Shown here one piece after another: positions 12,557-27,362 of a stretch of DNA of 64,000 bases. The position numbers and the translations under genes are program-made. The stretch is from positions 14,448,501-14,512,500 of the forward strand of contig NC_135247.1 in NCBI RefSeq assembly GCF_947623445.1. Reading direction: 5' to 3'. Under the pieces are notes generated by a model. The model ran no database searches. It saw only the letters and a list, made by a program, of their open reading frames with translations, and was not told where the DNA came from. Source of the DNA: Clavelina lepadiformis. Its lineage: Eukaryota; Chordata; Ascidiacea; Aplousobranchia; Clavelinidae. How positions within the stretch are numbered: position 1 is the stretch's first letter; every line of letters starts with the position of its first letter.

Positions 12557-13585
12557 TTCTCAAATTAACGTGAAAAATGATAAACCATTTAATTTTCCTT
12601 CACTGAAATAAGCGCTTGTTGCACAGATTATGCGCTCAGTGTAGCAACAACTGATGGTTCTGACTAAGCCTATGCGTTGATCAAAGTTTATATAAAAGCC
12701 GAAAGTTTTTTTTTTGCTTTGATTACTGTGTAGACCGTTCATAAGCCAAACGGATTAATGCTTAGGGCGACATTGATATCATTTTTAAACTTATCGTAAA
12801 GTGGTTCTCACTGGTACGGAATTAGGTGCTACAAACGTCAAGCCCAATGCAAGCACGTAGTATGTTTATGATTTTGATTCTTTTAACAATACTGAAATAA
12901 ATCGGCCAAAAACGTATGTTTATGGCTTATAAAGAACAATTGTTTATTATTTTCAACTAGCATATTCAGTTTGACATAATTTAACAAACAGGGATCACAG
13001 TTTTGCTGAAAGTGGTTATTCAACTCTAAAAACCCAAGCGTGGGTTGCTCTAGGGCATAATTTCGTGATAACGTCCAGTGAAATAACTTTTGAAATATTT
13101 ATAATACATTGCCTATATACGTCAATATTCCCGGGTAAAGGAGTGATCCGGTATTTTATTTCTATAACCGCACCAAGACCATATAGCTTCGGTAACTGGC
13201 CGTGCCAGCAACAATGTTTATGGAGAAGCCAATATACTTTCCGTTTTTGATATAGGCCAAAAAGACATTTATTTGAATATTATTTATGTTTGAAATATTG
13301 CAGTAACCTGCGCCAAATAACAGTAGGCTACTAGTTTCATACTTGATGTGATTGCTGGCTGACATTGAAATAACAGAGATAGATTGTGTATTAATCATGA
13401 ATTCGATGCATTTGCTTTGAAGTTCAAAATTATTGAAGTACGCGATATAGGCTTATGTACTAATAATAAACCCATTTACAATCAAATACAGAAGTTGTTT
13501 TCCTTAACAGCAAGTGCTTATGTGAATGAAGTCACGTTCCATAGATGTTAAAGTTACAACTAAATAATAAAATTTTGAATAAGAA
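12550..13585. repeat. Upstream region of gene B, copy 2 of the tandem duplication
   Basis: Diverged copy of 10965-12150. It keeps the block around the two CAGCAACAATGTTTATGG words and the ATTATTTATGTTTGAA run, but its TATA-like sequence is degraded. It ends near a degenerate copy of gene B's first exon (12482-12556), so the duplication took in the promoter plus the start of the gene. Confidence 0.7.
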
Positions 13586-16500
13586 ATCTTTATTTTAAAA
13601 AATCAGCATTTTTCCATAAACTAGCAAACATTTTTGAGCCGATGCATAAATGAACTTTGTTACAAACTTTGACCTTAAAACTTTGTTCCAGGTGATTTTG
13701 GTTGATATATCACTCATAACTAGACAGAACATGTCCAAAACATTTATGTCGAGGTAAAAAGTAAGTATAAGTGGCTTGAATATAAGCTTGCCAGATAAAT
13801 GCGTTTTAAATACAAAGGTCACTTATAGAATAACAGCAACTATAACGTTAATTCTTTCAAAAATAGTTTTTGAAAAGGATTTTTCCGTGACATTCCTACA
13901 CATTTATGCTTACCTTTGATATACTTAGGTATAAAAGTCTGCAGTCAATAATAATTTAATTACACTTTGCTCGATCATAATCTATCATTATATGATCGCA
14001 GATATGAATCTACGACCTATACCCGCAAACTGGGTTTGCCTTTAGGTATATGTAAAAATAAAGAAAACTCTTTAAAACTGAAACTATGATTGTGTATTGA
14101 TAATACCATATGTAGTTATTTTTCTCGAAAACCTTATTTTTTATCAATTGGATCCGAAGACCTTGGCTTTTTCACGTTTGAGTTTTCTTCCGCACACTGC
14201 CGCCGACTGCCTATATTCAAAGCTTTTCAACAGCACAACTCCAATTGCAGCTTATATATAATTAGCCCCGATACGTTATGTTGTGCAAAAAAACGTTGAC
14301 GATGAAGTATATTTAACTTGATAATTTTTTTTACTTGCACTAATAAAAAGCTCAAGTCCTACGTATTACGCTTATTGCTTATTTTTATTGTTTTATGGCA
14401 CTGCAAACCTCGCTATATAGGGAAGTTTATACAAGCGGTCGTATGTCACTCTATTTCACAAACAGTTTTATCAAAATATTTGCGTCAAAGTATATGCTAA
14501 ATATGAATTTGACCAGGGTTTAGATGCTGTTCTTCCGTTTACGTGCAACTTTTCTACTTCATTTGGTCCTTCTAAAAATCGTTTGTTGTGTATCTTTGGA
14601 GGATATGTCATCTTCAGCTTTAATTGAGTTTCAAAGCCCAGAGATTCGCGGTCAATGCGCGGTCGTGTTGGTCTGTTTTAATTGCAACGCGTTAATGTAA
14701 GGTTTACGTTTAGATATTGCTTTTCATAGATCCCGGTTTTATATTTATTAAGGAGTGAATCCCGTCCCAAGTAATGAGAGACAATATGAAAGTGTTTCAA
14801 AAATTTCTTCTGATGTTATAAGGTTAACAATGACATCGGCTTCGAGTCAGTGCACAATGTTCTTGGAAACCTACGTGATAGAAATAATCCGCCACAATCA
14901 CGAACAACATACAACTTAACTGGCGTTTTAAAACATGTTTAAAAAATGTTTCTGTTATTTTCAGAAACAATTTGATAATTTTAAATAAATCAAAATTTTT
15001 AGATTTAAAAAAAATATTTTTGAGTACTTTCAGTTTGTTCTGTCATAAAGAAAGACTGCAAAGAAACGCCAACAGCTTAAAGAGGCAGCAATTGGTCGTT
15101 ATAAATTCAACATTTCGCGGTAAACTTCGTGTTAAAAAGTATAACAAAAACGCTCAAGGGCTTACAATTAAACCCGGCACTTGTACGGCCCAGTACATGT
15201 TTTTCTCAGCAATAGGGCACGGCTTCCTCTCCTATAATTAGCAGAACTTCTGGAAAAACTACGTAGGCCTATAGGGGACTTTTCGCTTATCTGCAACATT
15301 AAAATTTCGTCACAGTTTTGATCCAAGATCTTACTCAAAATAGATGCAGCCGGGTATAAATTTCAACTCAAGATTACTAGATTTTGACGCCTGGGGTGTT
15401 TTAGGCTAAAATAGTTTTGTCGTTAAGTTATTGGCATGACCTTATCTAATAGTTTGCAAAAATTTTTTGCCATTACACAATTTTAAACATGCACGCGTAT
15501 TTAGCACGGGCATAAACTGCTAGAGGGTAATTTGTTGTCGTTTTGGGTTTTATCGTAAAATCTGTGACGTTACATGTCTTTGAACTTTTACAGAACTTTC
15601 TTTACACGTTTTTCTTTGTATATGGCTCGACCCGCCCGTCATGTAACCACAGTTTATGACTGATGTTCAATGTTGTTTTTTTTGTATTTAAGCTTGAAAA
15701 GTCTTCGTAAAGTCAAGTCTCTTACATTCATAAACACCTGCTTAAGCCTTGCTTTATTAACGTTCCGCCCAATATTTATCAAAGGCTTAATATAGCAAAC
15801 TATGCCATTTTGTGGCAGTTTCCCGGAGTTTCAACATATTTTCAGTTTAAATAACTGTTACTGTACCAACGAAAACCTTCATCCTTGAACGCAACATTCC
15901 ATGCTTAGATATAATATCTCACCTTGTTGCTCTTAGTGGTGGAATATAAAGTGATCAAAGAATCATTCAAGCTTATGCCTCGCAGTGATACGATTTTACA
16001 AAGCCTGTGATAGCACGTTTTCCGGTGATGGTAGGTTTTACGATGGCAAAATTACACTTAGAAATAATCCTCGATCTCCTTTAAGTTGACAAACGTGTTG
16101 GCATTAAAATTAAACGTATCGTATGCATACGCTTGTCGTTCACATCAGAGCGCTTTTACAACTTCCTAACTCTATGGTAATTATTATCGCAATGGTCGAC
16201 AGTGAAAGAAACCTTAGGTAAAATTATGTGACTTCAGTAACTATGTTTGCATTACTCACAAGAAATAAATTTCGCAAAACATGTCGTAATTCGTCGAGCT
16301 TACAAAAGCAGTCAAATTACCAGCAATTTAAACTGGAGTAACTGCTCAGAATTGTCTGCAATCAGACTACAATAAATTAACCCGAACTATCAGACTTCCT
16401 GGTTGTGAAAAATTTACACGAGCTTCGAGACTCATAAATCAATGGACTAGAAATTACAATCTACCACGTGCTGCAACTTTGTAACTTGATGGTGTGATCG

Positions 16501-17269
16501 CTTAGTTAAACTACAGTTCTAACACAACCCTGTCTTTTGTTACAACCGCATTCGATTTTAAATTTATATTCACAAAACATGTTCATTAATCCTGGGGTGC
16601 GTATTTATGAAATACAGAATGCAAACAATTGTAAAGCTTATCAAAGTTGATCGCTGTTTTCTCATTGATTTAAACAGATGTTCAATCAACAATTTATTCA
16701 TATGTTTTATTTTTGTCACCAGCGAGGTGTGGAGGAAAAACAATCTCAGTTACCTACTGTAATAAGTTGCCGATAACAACTAGCGCGGCCACTAAACCCG
16801 ATTCACCTCATTCCTGTTTATTGTTTACATTCAGCAGAGTCTTGATAAGGTTGGTAGCCTAGCCTCATTATTCATGACAAATTTAAATTATTTAAAACTC
16901 ACATGAAGGTCTAGTTAGTAAACTCCCTATCAAGTTCAGCGTGCTTAGATTTTTACAAACGTAAAGAGTATATAGCTAATATAGGCTCATAGTAAAAATA
17001 CATTTTGTTGAGGTTACGCCTATTGTAGATTTATCAGTAACATCGGTAACCATGTACGATGATATATAAAGCGAGCAGTAATTTTGGTAAAATCAAACGC
17101 AATAATGCACGCAATGCTATACTGCTGACATTACTTTTTTACTTTAACAAAAAATTCGTTTTCACTATTGTACATTTCTACTCCTTTCAATACTAAAACT
17201 TCTTTGATTTCAATACTAAAACAAGTATTAAAAAGTACGCAGTTTTTAGATTTTTGATTTTATTTGGTT

Positions 17270-17540
17270 GTACGTAAATTTATTTGATTTCTGATTTATT
17301 TATTTTAGTGTGTATGACACATTTTAATTTACATAACTTTATTTTAAACTTTATATTATGTATTCAAATTTACAAAATCTATTTCCTTTTCCGTGAATTA
17401 GTTTGAGTTTATATACGTTTACATGATATTATTTAAATTTATAAAATGATTTAAGTTTGTCTACTTTTTTACATGAACTTGTATGAATCTATCTAAATTT
17501 GTATAAATTTATTCAAATTTACAATCTTTATGAACTTATT
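17270..17540. repeat. Degenerate AT-rich low-complexity tract
   Basis: Loose repetition of words such as AAATTTATA, TTCAAATTTACA and ATGAACTT with variable spacing. No fixed period is evident. It looks like a decayed minisatellite or simple sequence. Confidence 0.45.
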
Positions 17541-20500
17541 TTAATTCACAACTTCTACAACACTTAACAAGTGATTTAACAGATTGCCAACTCAAACTGC
17601 GAAAAAGTAACTGAATAAGAATCAGAAAACCAACTTCACATTTTCAGTTAGTCCGGTCATTCAATAAGTAACCAAGGAACCGGTAACGAATTTCATGCTA
17701 GTAGAAATAGTGAGATAAAATTTAGAAAAATTCTGATTTGCCGATAAGAATAGCTTTTTTGAATTGCTGTTAGTTTGTACGATAGTATTGAATAGAATCT
17801 AAAATTACCTTAGTTGCGTTGTTAAATTTTCCATGTATAGTTTAAAATGTTTGGCGTAAAGATTAAGGCATGGAACATTTAAGTAGGTTTTAGGGCTAGG
17901 CTGTAGTTATATGCATGTTCAAGTTAGCTCGATTATTGCCTAATAGCGCAGCCAAGCGGGCTAGTGGAAGTTAAATTATTTTAAAATCTTTAATACATAA
18001 AAAACTTAAGTTAATCTTAACTTCTTATCAGTCTGGCTTGCTATGTAATAACAGTTTCCAATTGAGGCTACAACAAATGGCTTATTGAGATGCGAATATT
18101 TTCTCCTACATTATAAACATTTTTCCGATACTGTCAAAGAAACTGCTATTATTTTGTTGGACTTCGACAAGATATGATTTATTGCGTGTTGTCCTACTGT
18201 TACCTACGTACCATCCAACCATTATCGCACATTTAAAGCATTTTTTGTTATTTTTAGGATTTTATGTCATTAGACATTTATAAAAAAGATTAGTCTACAT
18301 AGCCTATTCAACTTTATGGACTTTATACATCTCGAGTTTGGCCTTACCAGCGGACAAATATCCTTACGCATTCAGTGTACAAATAGTTAAGCTACTTAGT
18401 CGCAACGTCAGTACAGAAACAATGCGATTAATAAAAATAACGATAAAAACCAAGTCGTGAGAGAAGCAAAAGCTAATACCTGTAATTGAGAAATAGAGCC
18501 GCGACTACTGCGTACCGACAAAAGGTGGGCACGTTAATTCGCAAATGAGAGAAGGTAATATACCGTGACTACTAAAGAGTAACTCCAGAGGCCAAAAACG
18601 CTCCAAAAACTCCAAAAACGCCGAATACAAACCGGTATAAATAGGGACAGGAAATAAAAACACTGAAAAAGAATTGGAAAAATGTTCCTACGCAGGGCGG
18701 AAAGACAAATGGTTGCTGCAAGAATTTGTACAAAGTGCTGCGCATAATCAACCGCAGGTGCAAAAAGTGCCTAAGGGCTGGGGAAAGGTGCTCAGAGTAA
18801 AACGGCAAACCGAGGAAAAACATGGTGAAAGCTAGTAAAGTTGGGTAACCAACCACAGGCACAAACACAGATTATACACAACAGACAAACCAATTATACC
18901 AATACAAAACTTGTTAACTATAAATTATTCTTGCAATGTGTTCTGTCCCATCGTCACTGACGTTGGCTGTCAAACACATGTGTTTCATAATTTAGGGTTA
19001 GATTTCATGCTGCCTAATTCAGTTTGCTGACATTCCAAACTGTGAAAACTAAGCCCGATACCATCGGTACACAATACTGTTAAAAAACTTAAAGGTCAAA
19101 ATCAATGTAAAATTTAAGACCTTTGTGTATAAAACTACAGCATGTGAGAAGGATACCTAATCTAATTATTGTATTATCTTTCAATTTTATATAAGACAAT
19201 GCTGATTTTAAAAAGCAAAAAAATGATACAGCTAATCACGATACATTAATGTAATTTTCTACTTTTCACGCACCACGTGCTCATGTGGAAACAATCGCCT
19301 GCAACCGCGTTGAAGCGTTCTACTGATGACAAAGACAAGCTTTAAGGACAGAACATATATAGGGCTTATGGTAATAACATAATGTTTAAAAGTTATGCAA
19401 GCAGTGTGTAATAGTATACTTATGCAGTTTAAACGCTGCTAACTCTGCCTCGAAACAGAGGAAATTTTACAAAGCGGATTTTATTTCTACGAAACAAAAT
19501 ACGTAACATAAACATAATAAAATACAATGTTTTTTGAATCGCAGAAGATCGACAAGCGTGATTAATTTACTACAAGTTACCAGTTGCATACATCTTTCAC
19601 AATGAACAGAGAACAACATCACAGGCAAACGTGTCATATGCATTGATTTCGTTTGATAGGAAAGAATGGTATAAGGCTAAGCTATGAACGTAGAAGCTTA
19701 CAGACATATAGCAAATTACTGTGCAGAAATAAACATGTACATGTTGTTTTTACGATACGTGCACAGCAACATAAGCAAAAACAAAATATTTCCAGTACCA
19801 TTGAATATTGTGTTAAGTTCAATAGCAAATAAACACGTAAATATTTCACAGCCAGCTGTTTTCCATAAAGACTGGATTGGTGGCTACAAGCACCCTAGAA
19901 ATTGCAAAATGTCTTCAAGCCAATCAAAAGAATCAACCAAACATTTCCTGCGATGCGTATGTCATGTACAGAAAGCCATCTTCGTCAAGATTGTCACGAT
20001 AAATTTCTGCTATTGTGAGCGCCATACCCGGCATGTGTCTTTTGTTCACAGTGAAATAAATTGCTTGGGATGAGCCAATGCACATGCGATTCCTGAAAGA
20101 AAATCTGTTATTTAGGATCGGTCAATACATATAGTATGATAACTGGCTGCCGGCTATACAATTGGTATTACACCGTTTGACTCAATGGGATTCAACAGAT
20201 TATAGTTTTTCAAACCAGAAAATTGACAAAGGAGAGGTCGCCTATAGAAGGGTGTCGATGCAGTCATGATTAATAGGAAAATAACAAAAGTAGGCTATAA
20301 CATGGTATGGCCTGCTACATGCATACTTGCCTGATAATGGTGGCAAATTGGCTCATTGTCATTTCTTGTGGGACGAGATATTTTGTCTTATCCAATATGG
20401 GAAGGTATTTTTCTTTTTTGTAGCGCTCCACAATTATCTAAAATGCAATTTCAAGCTTGTTTGTAAACAACAAAGTTTACGTTACTGTGCACAAAAAACT

Positions 20501-23500
20501 ACAGGAGGAAAGCATCACGGCAATTGACCAATACAATAGTATTGTCTGTCACCGGAGTTCCAAGCACACATCCATCGAAATGCCAAGTAATCAGTTTTTA
20601 AAATTATAATGCTACATGTTTGATGTTTATAGTGATAATGGTCCCATATTTGTAACATGTGTTACAAGTACCGGCACATTCTGTTGCACAGGTAAATTAG
20701 AATTTTAATGCAAACTATCGCTAAAAATAGAATGAATGTCGCCAAGGTATATTAACCTGTAGACTGCAACTGCATGGCGACTCAGATATCGCAACCATAT
20801 TTTCAAAGATATCCCATGTTAATTTCTTCAGCGCTATAATACCACCACTGGCACAAAACCGACAATAACCACCGGAGTAGGACCATCACCCAACGAAACA
20901 GACCAACAACTTTTTAAGTTAATAGCAAAGACATGTAGAGTCGAAAAACTACTTTCCTATACAAATCTTTAGGCCTGTTTAAAGTAATTTTATGGATGAA
21001 CTTCAGAAAAACGCGTCTGCACCAGTCGACCTACGTGTACAATGTAAGAACAATTGCCCGCAAATTAACAGTAAGTGAGAACAATCGATAACAACAGAAA
21101 TTTCTTGTCGTCAATTGTGATATATCTCGCTTGTAAACACCAATTAAACAGTGACGTATACGATGTCATCACGATGTTGCAAGTAAAAAAGCGCCAGACA
21201 ACAAACACATGGAATGTTTCACGATCTACGTGACATATAGTTCTAAAGGCGATTGCCTTTTAAGTCATTTGAAATGAAACGAGAAATTTCACAAGTCGCT
21301 GTCGATGCTGTAAATCACATGTACCGGCAAGCAGCTGCATCATAAGCCCACTCAATTGCACAGCACGACATATCAAAAACGACGGGTGCAAGTCACGCTT
21401 GATACAAAGTTATTTGGACTATGAACCTTCAGTATACACGAATTTTGTCTTAATTTCGACATAGTTGGTTGTAATCAAGTGGCAGCAGCAGCAATGGTTA
21501 TACACTTAGCATCGATACTGATTACAATGGTCTTACCGGTATTTTGGTAGGAAATTTCTCCCTGATTTTGTTTACTTCGTGTTTCCTTGTAACTGAAAAA
21601 CAGAGTAGTCTGGCTATAAGGCATGTCACGTTTTAAAGATATTAATGAAGAAATACATCAATCATTAATTGAAATATTGCTAAAACACAACCCGCAGGCA
21701 TTTACTTCTTGACTAAAAGAACCAGGAAATGAACCCACTTTTATGCTCATGTCAATCATACTTTGTTATCTATATAATTAACGACAGCAGCTTTCAAAGT
21801 AGAACTTGAATAGCGCAATGGCTTACGGCTACACAATATCTACACAAGAGCAAAAACTTACTGTATACTTTCTTTATGGACTTACGTAATGATTTAGTTT
21901 CTTTAAACGTTTTGTATCCAATCTGTGACTCTGCCCGCGCCATTACCATTCCACAAATTCAGAAACTACGTCTGTAACTAGCAATGTTTTGACTTACAGC
22001 AAATCAGCAGTGTAGTTCATCTATTTGCATCACTCCTTGTAAAGCAAGATGCACATATCAACTCAATCTTGTAAACTAAACCTCTGAAAAACAAAACCAC
22101 CAAACAATGAGATCGACCCCATTTCACCAGCTATACAAGCTGACACAATAACGTGATCAACAAGCCAGTGCGTCTTCGTGTTTCTTCTGCTGTCGTCTCA
22201 CGCGTCTGCCTGCGGGTAAATTGCGCCTAATCAAGCAGGCGTTGAGGTTGTCGCAATCACAATTTGAAGGCAGCAGCTGAACCAAAATGAAAGCCAGCGC
22301 TATTATTGGCCCTTACTCTATCCGCTGGACTTTGCCATCTCAAGCTGTTTAACACATCTAAATCAGACCATACGAAACACTAAGTAGTAAACGTACAAAT
22401 GAATGATTTTGCTTTGGCAACAGGTGTCTCGTGTCTTTCCCCAACGTGTTGTGCCTACGCATATCACCATTTCGTCTGCATGGACGTATTAATGCGTCAT
22501 GTTCATTCATGTGACACCAAATAACCAGAAATTTGCATAGCGTTTGATGATCACGATCATGCGAGCCTGTCATATTCAACAAAACGACAATATTTTCAAT
22601 GACCGTCAGAAATAGGGTTTCTTACATTGATATACCGTTAATATAGCTGCTATACTATTATAAATGAACTAGTCCCGAAGTGTCATTAATAGGTTGCACT
22701 CTTATGAAATTTTTCCGACCGGGTAAGCCAGCATATGGTAAAACATTCAAAGTGTTATATTCATTCCTAGTAAACGGAGATTTTTTTTCAAACAGTTATA
22801 CCGACAAACAGTTTATATAACTTTAAAAGGTGGCATTTGGCAATACATTGAACGCAGTATTCAAATTAATTTAGGAGTATTAGGGCACCACACCAAAGCG
22901 GACCTGTGTTCGAAAACAAAAATGTCAGCACTATCTTTTCTTTTAGATTATTTTATAACAAAAGGATTCGAAAATATGTTTTCGTTGGAGTCATCTACTT
23001 GGAACACAACAGAACAAACCCAATATATTCATCAACAAATTGATTTCTTACAATGCTGAAGGATGGCAACACAGAATTTCCAGGTAGATTTTTCAATTTT
23101 GTCATTCAAAATTTCGTCTGTCAGTAAACCTATTTTGGGAAAGTCCCGACATGAACTGTGGCGCCTTTAGTAACAATTGAGCAGGTTGTGGACTCAGCCC
23201 CCGAACCCTTTGTTCAAAATGGAAACGAATGAACATAAAAACGGTCTATATTTTATAACATACTGTATGTAATACAAATGTACGAGCAGTTCTCTATGCT
23301 GCCCGACCGCCTCATAATAGTTATTTTTTTTTTATTTCCATCATTTTCAAGGGCACTACCCTCATATTAACTTAAATAAGACTGGAGTTATGTTTGCATT
23401 CAGTTCAGTATTTTTTTCCAAACCAGCACCAGTGAATGATGCTGTTCCCAAACATTATCCCATTAACGAACCCTTAATAATTGTTGAAATCTGTAGGCCC

Positions 23501-24639
23501 CTACATATTAAAATTCCAGAAATTCATCTATTTATATTTTCCGTACGTCATATTTGCTACAATACAATGGCTACGCAACCACAAGCTAACCTTTTGCTGT
23601 CATATCCTGTTTCTGCAACGTGAAGCCAACCAGCGTATGCATGATGATTGATGATATTGAGATCAGCAACACACTAATTAAAATCTATCCTCACGAGACC
23701 AAGCAGCCATTACACTTCTTTGGCACTAACAAGGAGCTGGGTGAATCTCATCAACTACTGCACTGTCTGCACATACTTGTTCTCACACCAATCGAGATTT
23801 TCTTTCGGATTCCTTCATTAAATTTTTAACTACCCTTTCTGCTGATCCGTATAGTGCGGCGCGTGTCGCATACGGCCGACGAAAGAAGCCAGATGCTTAT
23901 AAGATCTTTTCATCCACGTAATTACACTTTTGATTCCAACGACTGAGTGCACAATTTCATTTTTATAAATGATTTCAACATTTGTAAAAGCTTTGATGTA
24001 GCCTACGTTGCGCTTGAAATTTTAACCAGTAGCTTCAATAAATAATTTTTCTTGTGTGTTTGCTGCTTCCTAGAAAATTTGTACTCTTTCTTTCAAACCA
24101 GTTCGATGTAATAAAGAATATTTTGTCACGACAATTCCCTTCCAATGTTTAAAATTTTTTCTTTGATTTTTAATTTGACTTAAACATCGGTGCGATACTG
24201 CGTAGAGGTAGCCGCGCTGTAATGTACTTTTATGTACCTTAGAAACCGTTGATCGAATTATTAAATATAAACTTTCATTGTATTATCAGTCACACATGTT
24301 TGTGGCGTCATAATGGTCTTTTATTGAGCAAAATTGCAGGGACGAGGTAATGAATTAGTGAGTCTACAGTACAGATCAGTAGATCGATTGAAGTGTAATC
24401 GAATAGATCGAGTTGTTGACCTGATTAGTATCCAATCAAATGTCCATCTCAGCTCTAGGCTATGGTGAAAAATGTGTCAGACAAAAACGTTTGCAGGCTG
24501 CTTGTAAATCATTTTTGACCACTTTGTCGTCCACAAAATTCAGTTGTCACCTTCATAATTGTTTTAGAACAGTCAATAACTAAATTAATGCTGCATCTAT
24601 TTAACCAGAAAAAATCGTACGTTCAAAGCTATTTTTCAC

Positions 24640-24790
24640 AGTTTCTTGTCAACCTAACTTAAATGTCATAACAGAATAACTTAAACTTAATCTAAATCTA
24701 CCTCCTAATTTAACTTTAACTCCAATAAAACCTAAAATAGCTAAAATTAACTTTTTGCTTTACCTTTCCCCTTATCCAAGCACCTATCTT
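24640..24790. repeat. Dispersed repeat, relative of 39020-39135
   Basis: A stretch rich in CTTAAA, CTAAATCTA and AACTTTAACTCCAAT words ends in a C-rich tail (CTTATCCAAGCACCT). The stretch at 39020-39135 has the same order of words (AGTAACTTAAA, TCTAACTCTAACTTCAATG, AACTTTTTTGC, CTAACCATATCACCT). The two look like diverged copies of one interspersed repeat. Confidence 0.5.
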
Positions 24791-26455
24791 TAACAACAGG
24801 CTGCGTGACCTAATACTTACGGTGAAATAGTCACTTTCTTAAATTAAAGTGTTTTATGCATAAAACCAATTTCGTATAAATGCTATGCTGATGTGAAATT
24901 TAAGCCCCTCCAGAATATTTTTGCTGCCCCCGCCCCTGATGACCTACCCTCGTTACAGCCTGTTGCGATCAAGCTGCAATTAGACCTGTGCCTTGGCGGA
25001 CACGACAGAAAATAGCGCCAGTGCAGAGTTGTATAATAGGAAAGCGTTGTCATAATCTGCAAAATAAGAACATTAAAGCTGTAGCACCTTTAGCTATGAT
25101 CTGGCTAAAATGAGTACACCAAAGTTTGTTGTAGGCTACGTTCAAACAATTTGTCAAAAAAAATGTAAAACGAGTTGTGTTCTTAGTTCTGACTAAAACT
25201 TGCAGACTAAAAAAGCCTAATTAAGACGAAGAGCAGGTGGAGTTTTCAAAAAACAGATGGCTTAAAATGCTTTACATCAATGGATGGGAAAAAAAAACAC
25301 ACATTAAAAGAAACCTCAACACGAGCAGGAACCCGGTTTTTGGTGGCCATGACAGTACTGCAGGTCGTTGCTGAAAAGATCGATTGAGATTTCAAATAAT
25401 AGACTTTGGTTGTAATCCTTTTAAAGTACGTTGACGATTGCAAATGACGTGATACAGCATTTATTTGCAGAATGTATCTTACGACGATGATGGAAATTAT
25501 TATAGCTCAAAGTTTTTCAAAGCTTTTGAGAGTAAGCCTATAGGCTTACAGTTGATGTTTTGTCAAATGCCGAGTGGCAAATTTTGCGCGGGTGGGTTAA
25601 ATAGGTATTGCGAAAGCAAATTGGAGACAGTTTAGATAACGAAAGATATTTAATTTAACAGACTCCAGAGCATTAGCAGTAGCAGTAGTATCAGTTTTTT
25701 TAAACAGAGCAATACTGTTAAAACAAATTGTTAAAACAAAATTGTTTGTGATTAAAAGATTACTCTGCAAGTTCATTGTTTTATCTAAAATCTCGCACCA
25801 CCTTCGGCCGATCTGGCGGCACTCTGGTTGAGAAATATTGCTCTACACTCTACATATAGACGTACAGTGTCGGCAATCATGGGACAACCCATTGTGTGCT
25901 CAACACGATTTGGGTAACACTTAGCAAAGGCAACCTACCTTTTTCATTTAGGTTTAAAACGATCTTGCATTGACATGTGCCGTGAGTTATTACTTATTCA
26001 CATAGACTACACAGTCAAATGGTAACCTAAGTATGGCCTACTGTATTTCAAAAATTTTATTTTTTAGCTGGTCACACGGTTACTCCAAAAATTAAGAACA
26101 AAATGTTATTCTGGGTAATGCAACGTAAGAATGTCTCTCTGGTTACTTGAGTCATAGGTAATACGTAACACGTATATTGAAAACAATGATTGAACGAACA
26201 ATACAGGTAGTCGGGAAGTTCATATTGGAAGGTAGGGCCTTTTAACCACGCCATTCAGAAGACGAAAGGGAAAATGGTAAAACTGAAATGTTTTTGAACT
26301 TATAGGCCGGCAAGTACAGTGTCAGTAGCGCATTGCTCCAAAGTTCTGGAGAAGCAATCTTAACTTTTGCCTTCTGAATGAATAGGTAAAGGTAAAAAGC
26401 TTTATTATTTTAAGAAGAATAAGATTTTTATGTGGTTATTTGAGGGAAGTTCATC

Positions 26456-26486
26456 CATAGATATCTTTAATTATAAGATATCTATG
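26456..26486. repeat. Perfect 12-bp hairpin
   Basis: CATAGATATCTT, a 7-base loop TAATTAT, then the exact reverse complement AAGATATCTATG. Short related words (GGTAAAGGTAAAAAGC, GGTAAGGTAAAG) flank it at about 26384 and 26501. It could be the core of a small foldback element. Confidence 0.5.
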
Positions 26487-26884
26487 ACCAAAACTTGGGT
26501 AAGGTAAAGTTTATTGAAAAAGGATTTCTTTCCCGCCAAATTGAAACTTAGGGTATAAGACTATAAGTGGTTTGCCCAAAGCAGGATTTCTAAACCGGGG
26601 GCTATGGGGGCGTTCTACGGTAGCGACGAGAAAATGCCTCACTAGTGAGCTAGCCTATAGCGTAGTAGTAGGGGAAAACGAAGCAAGGCGGGACAGAAGT
26701 TTTTCACAATTTGTGCTTGCTGTGCAAAATTAACAGCGCGAAGGCTACTGCACACGCATTAGAGAAGTAGGATAAAGAGTTTTGCAATAAACAATCCACG
26801 GATTTTGTGGGCCACTAACCATGTAAGGTTGAATACCACTGGCCCAAAGATTAGCCTGCCATAGTTGAAAGTGTGGCACCTGCA

Positions 26885-27000
26885 CGTACACGTATATGCA
26901 CGCTGAATATTTTACTCATAACGCCGATTTATAACAAATAAATAAAGAAAAGCTGGTTATATAAACGCAAATTTATAAAAAATAAACAGATAATTGAAGC
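26885..27000. repeat. Dimeric ~40-bp repeat, copy 1
   Basis: Contains AACGCCGATTTATAACAAAT followed about 40 bases later by a related AAACGCAAATTTATAAAAAA. It is the partner of 27363-27475, which starts with the same TGCACGCTGAA word. Confidence 0.65.
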
Positions 27001-27362
27001 TTTAGTGGACGACTGCACGCCATCATTTGCGTGTTTGCACACAAAACGTCTCGTCTAAAACAGCCTTACTTTTCAGTCGACCGAGTCGTGTCGCCGGATT
27101 TAAGTCGTACAAAGACTTTTCTCTGTCAGAGGATAAAGATTATACCATACCAAGATTAGGCTAGGTTAGAGGCCTACAGCTCCATAGTAATTTTTGATTA
27201 GGCCAGTTCAAAGATCATACTTAATCCCATAGGCATAAATCATAGAGTTAATTGAACATCACTGTCGATGTAGTCTATACCCCATGCCCAAAAAGACTCC
27301 ATTTCATCACGTACGTCTATGCCCAAGTAGCCTAGAAAGTGCGGAAGCTGGACGAACGAGAC

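Noticed and set aside
18572..18868. 98-codon minus-strand hydrophobic frame
   Set aside because: Its Phe/Leu-rich content is what the purine-rich opposite strand would give by chance; no transmembrane spacing or relatives recognised.
19684..20073. 129-codon plus-strand open frame
   Set aside because: Longest frame in the gene-poor block, but no motif, no family resemblance and no convincing splice or promoter context. Kept out as likely chance.
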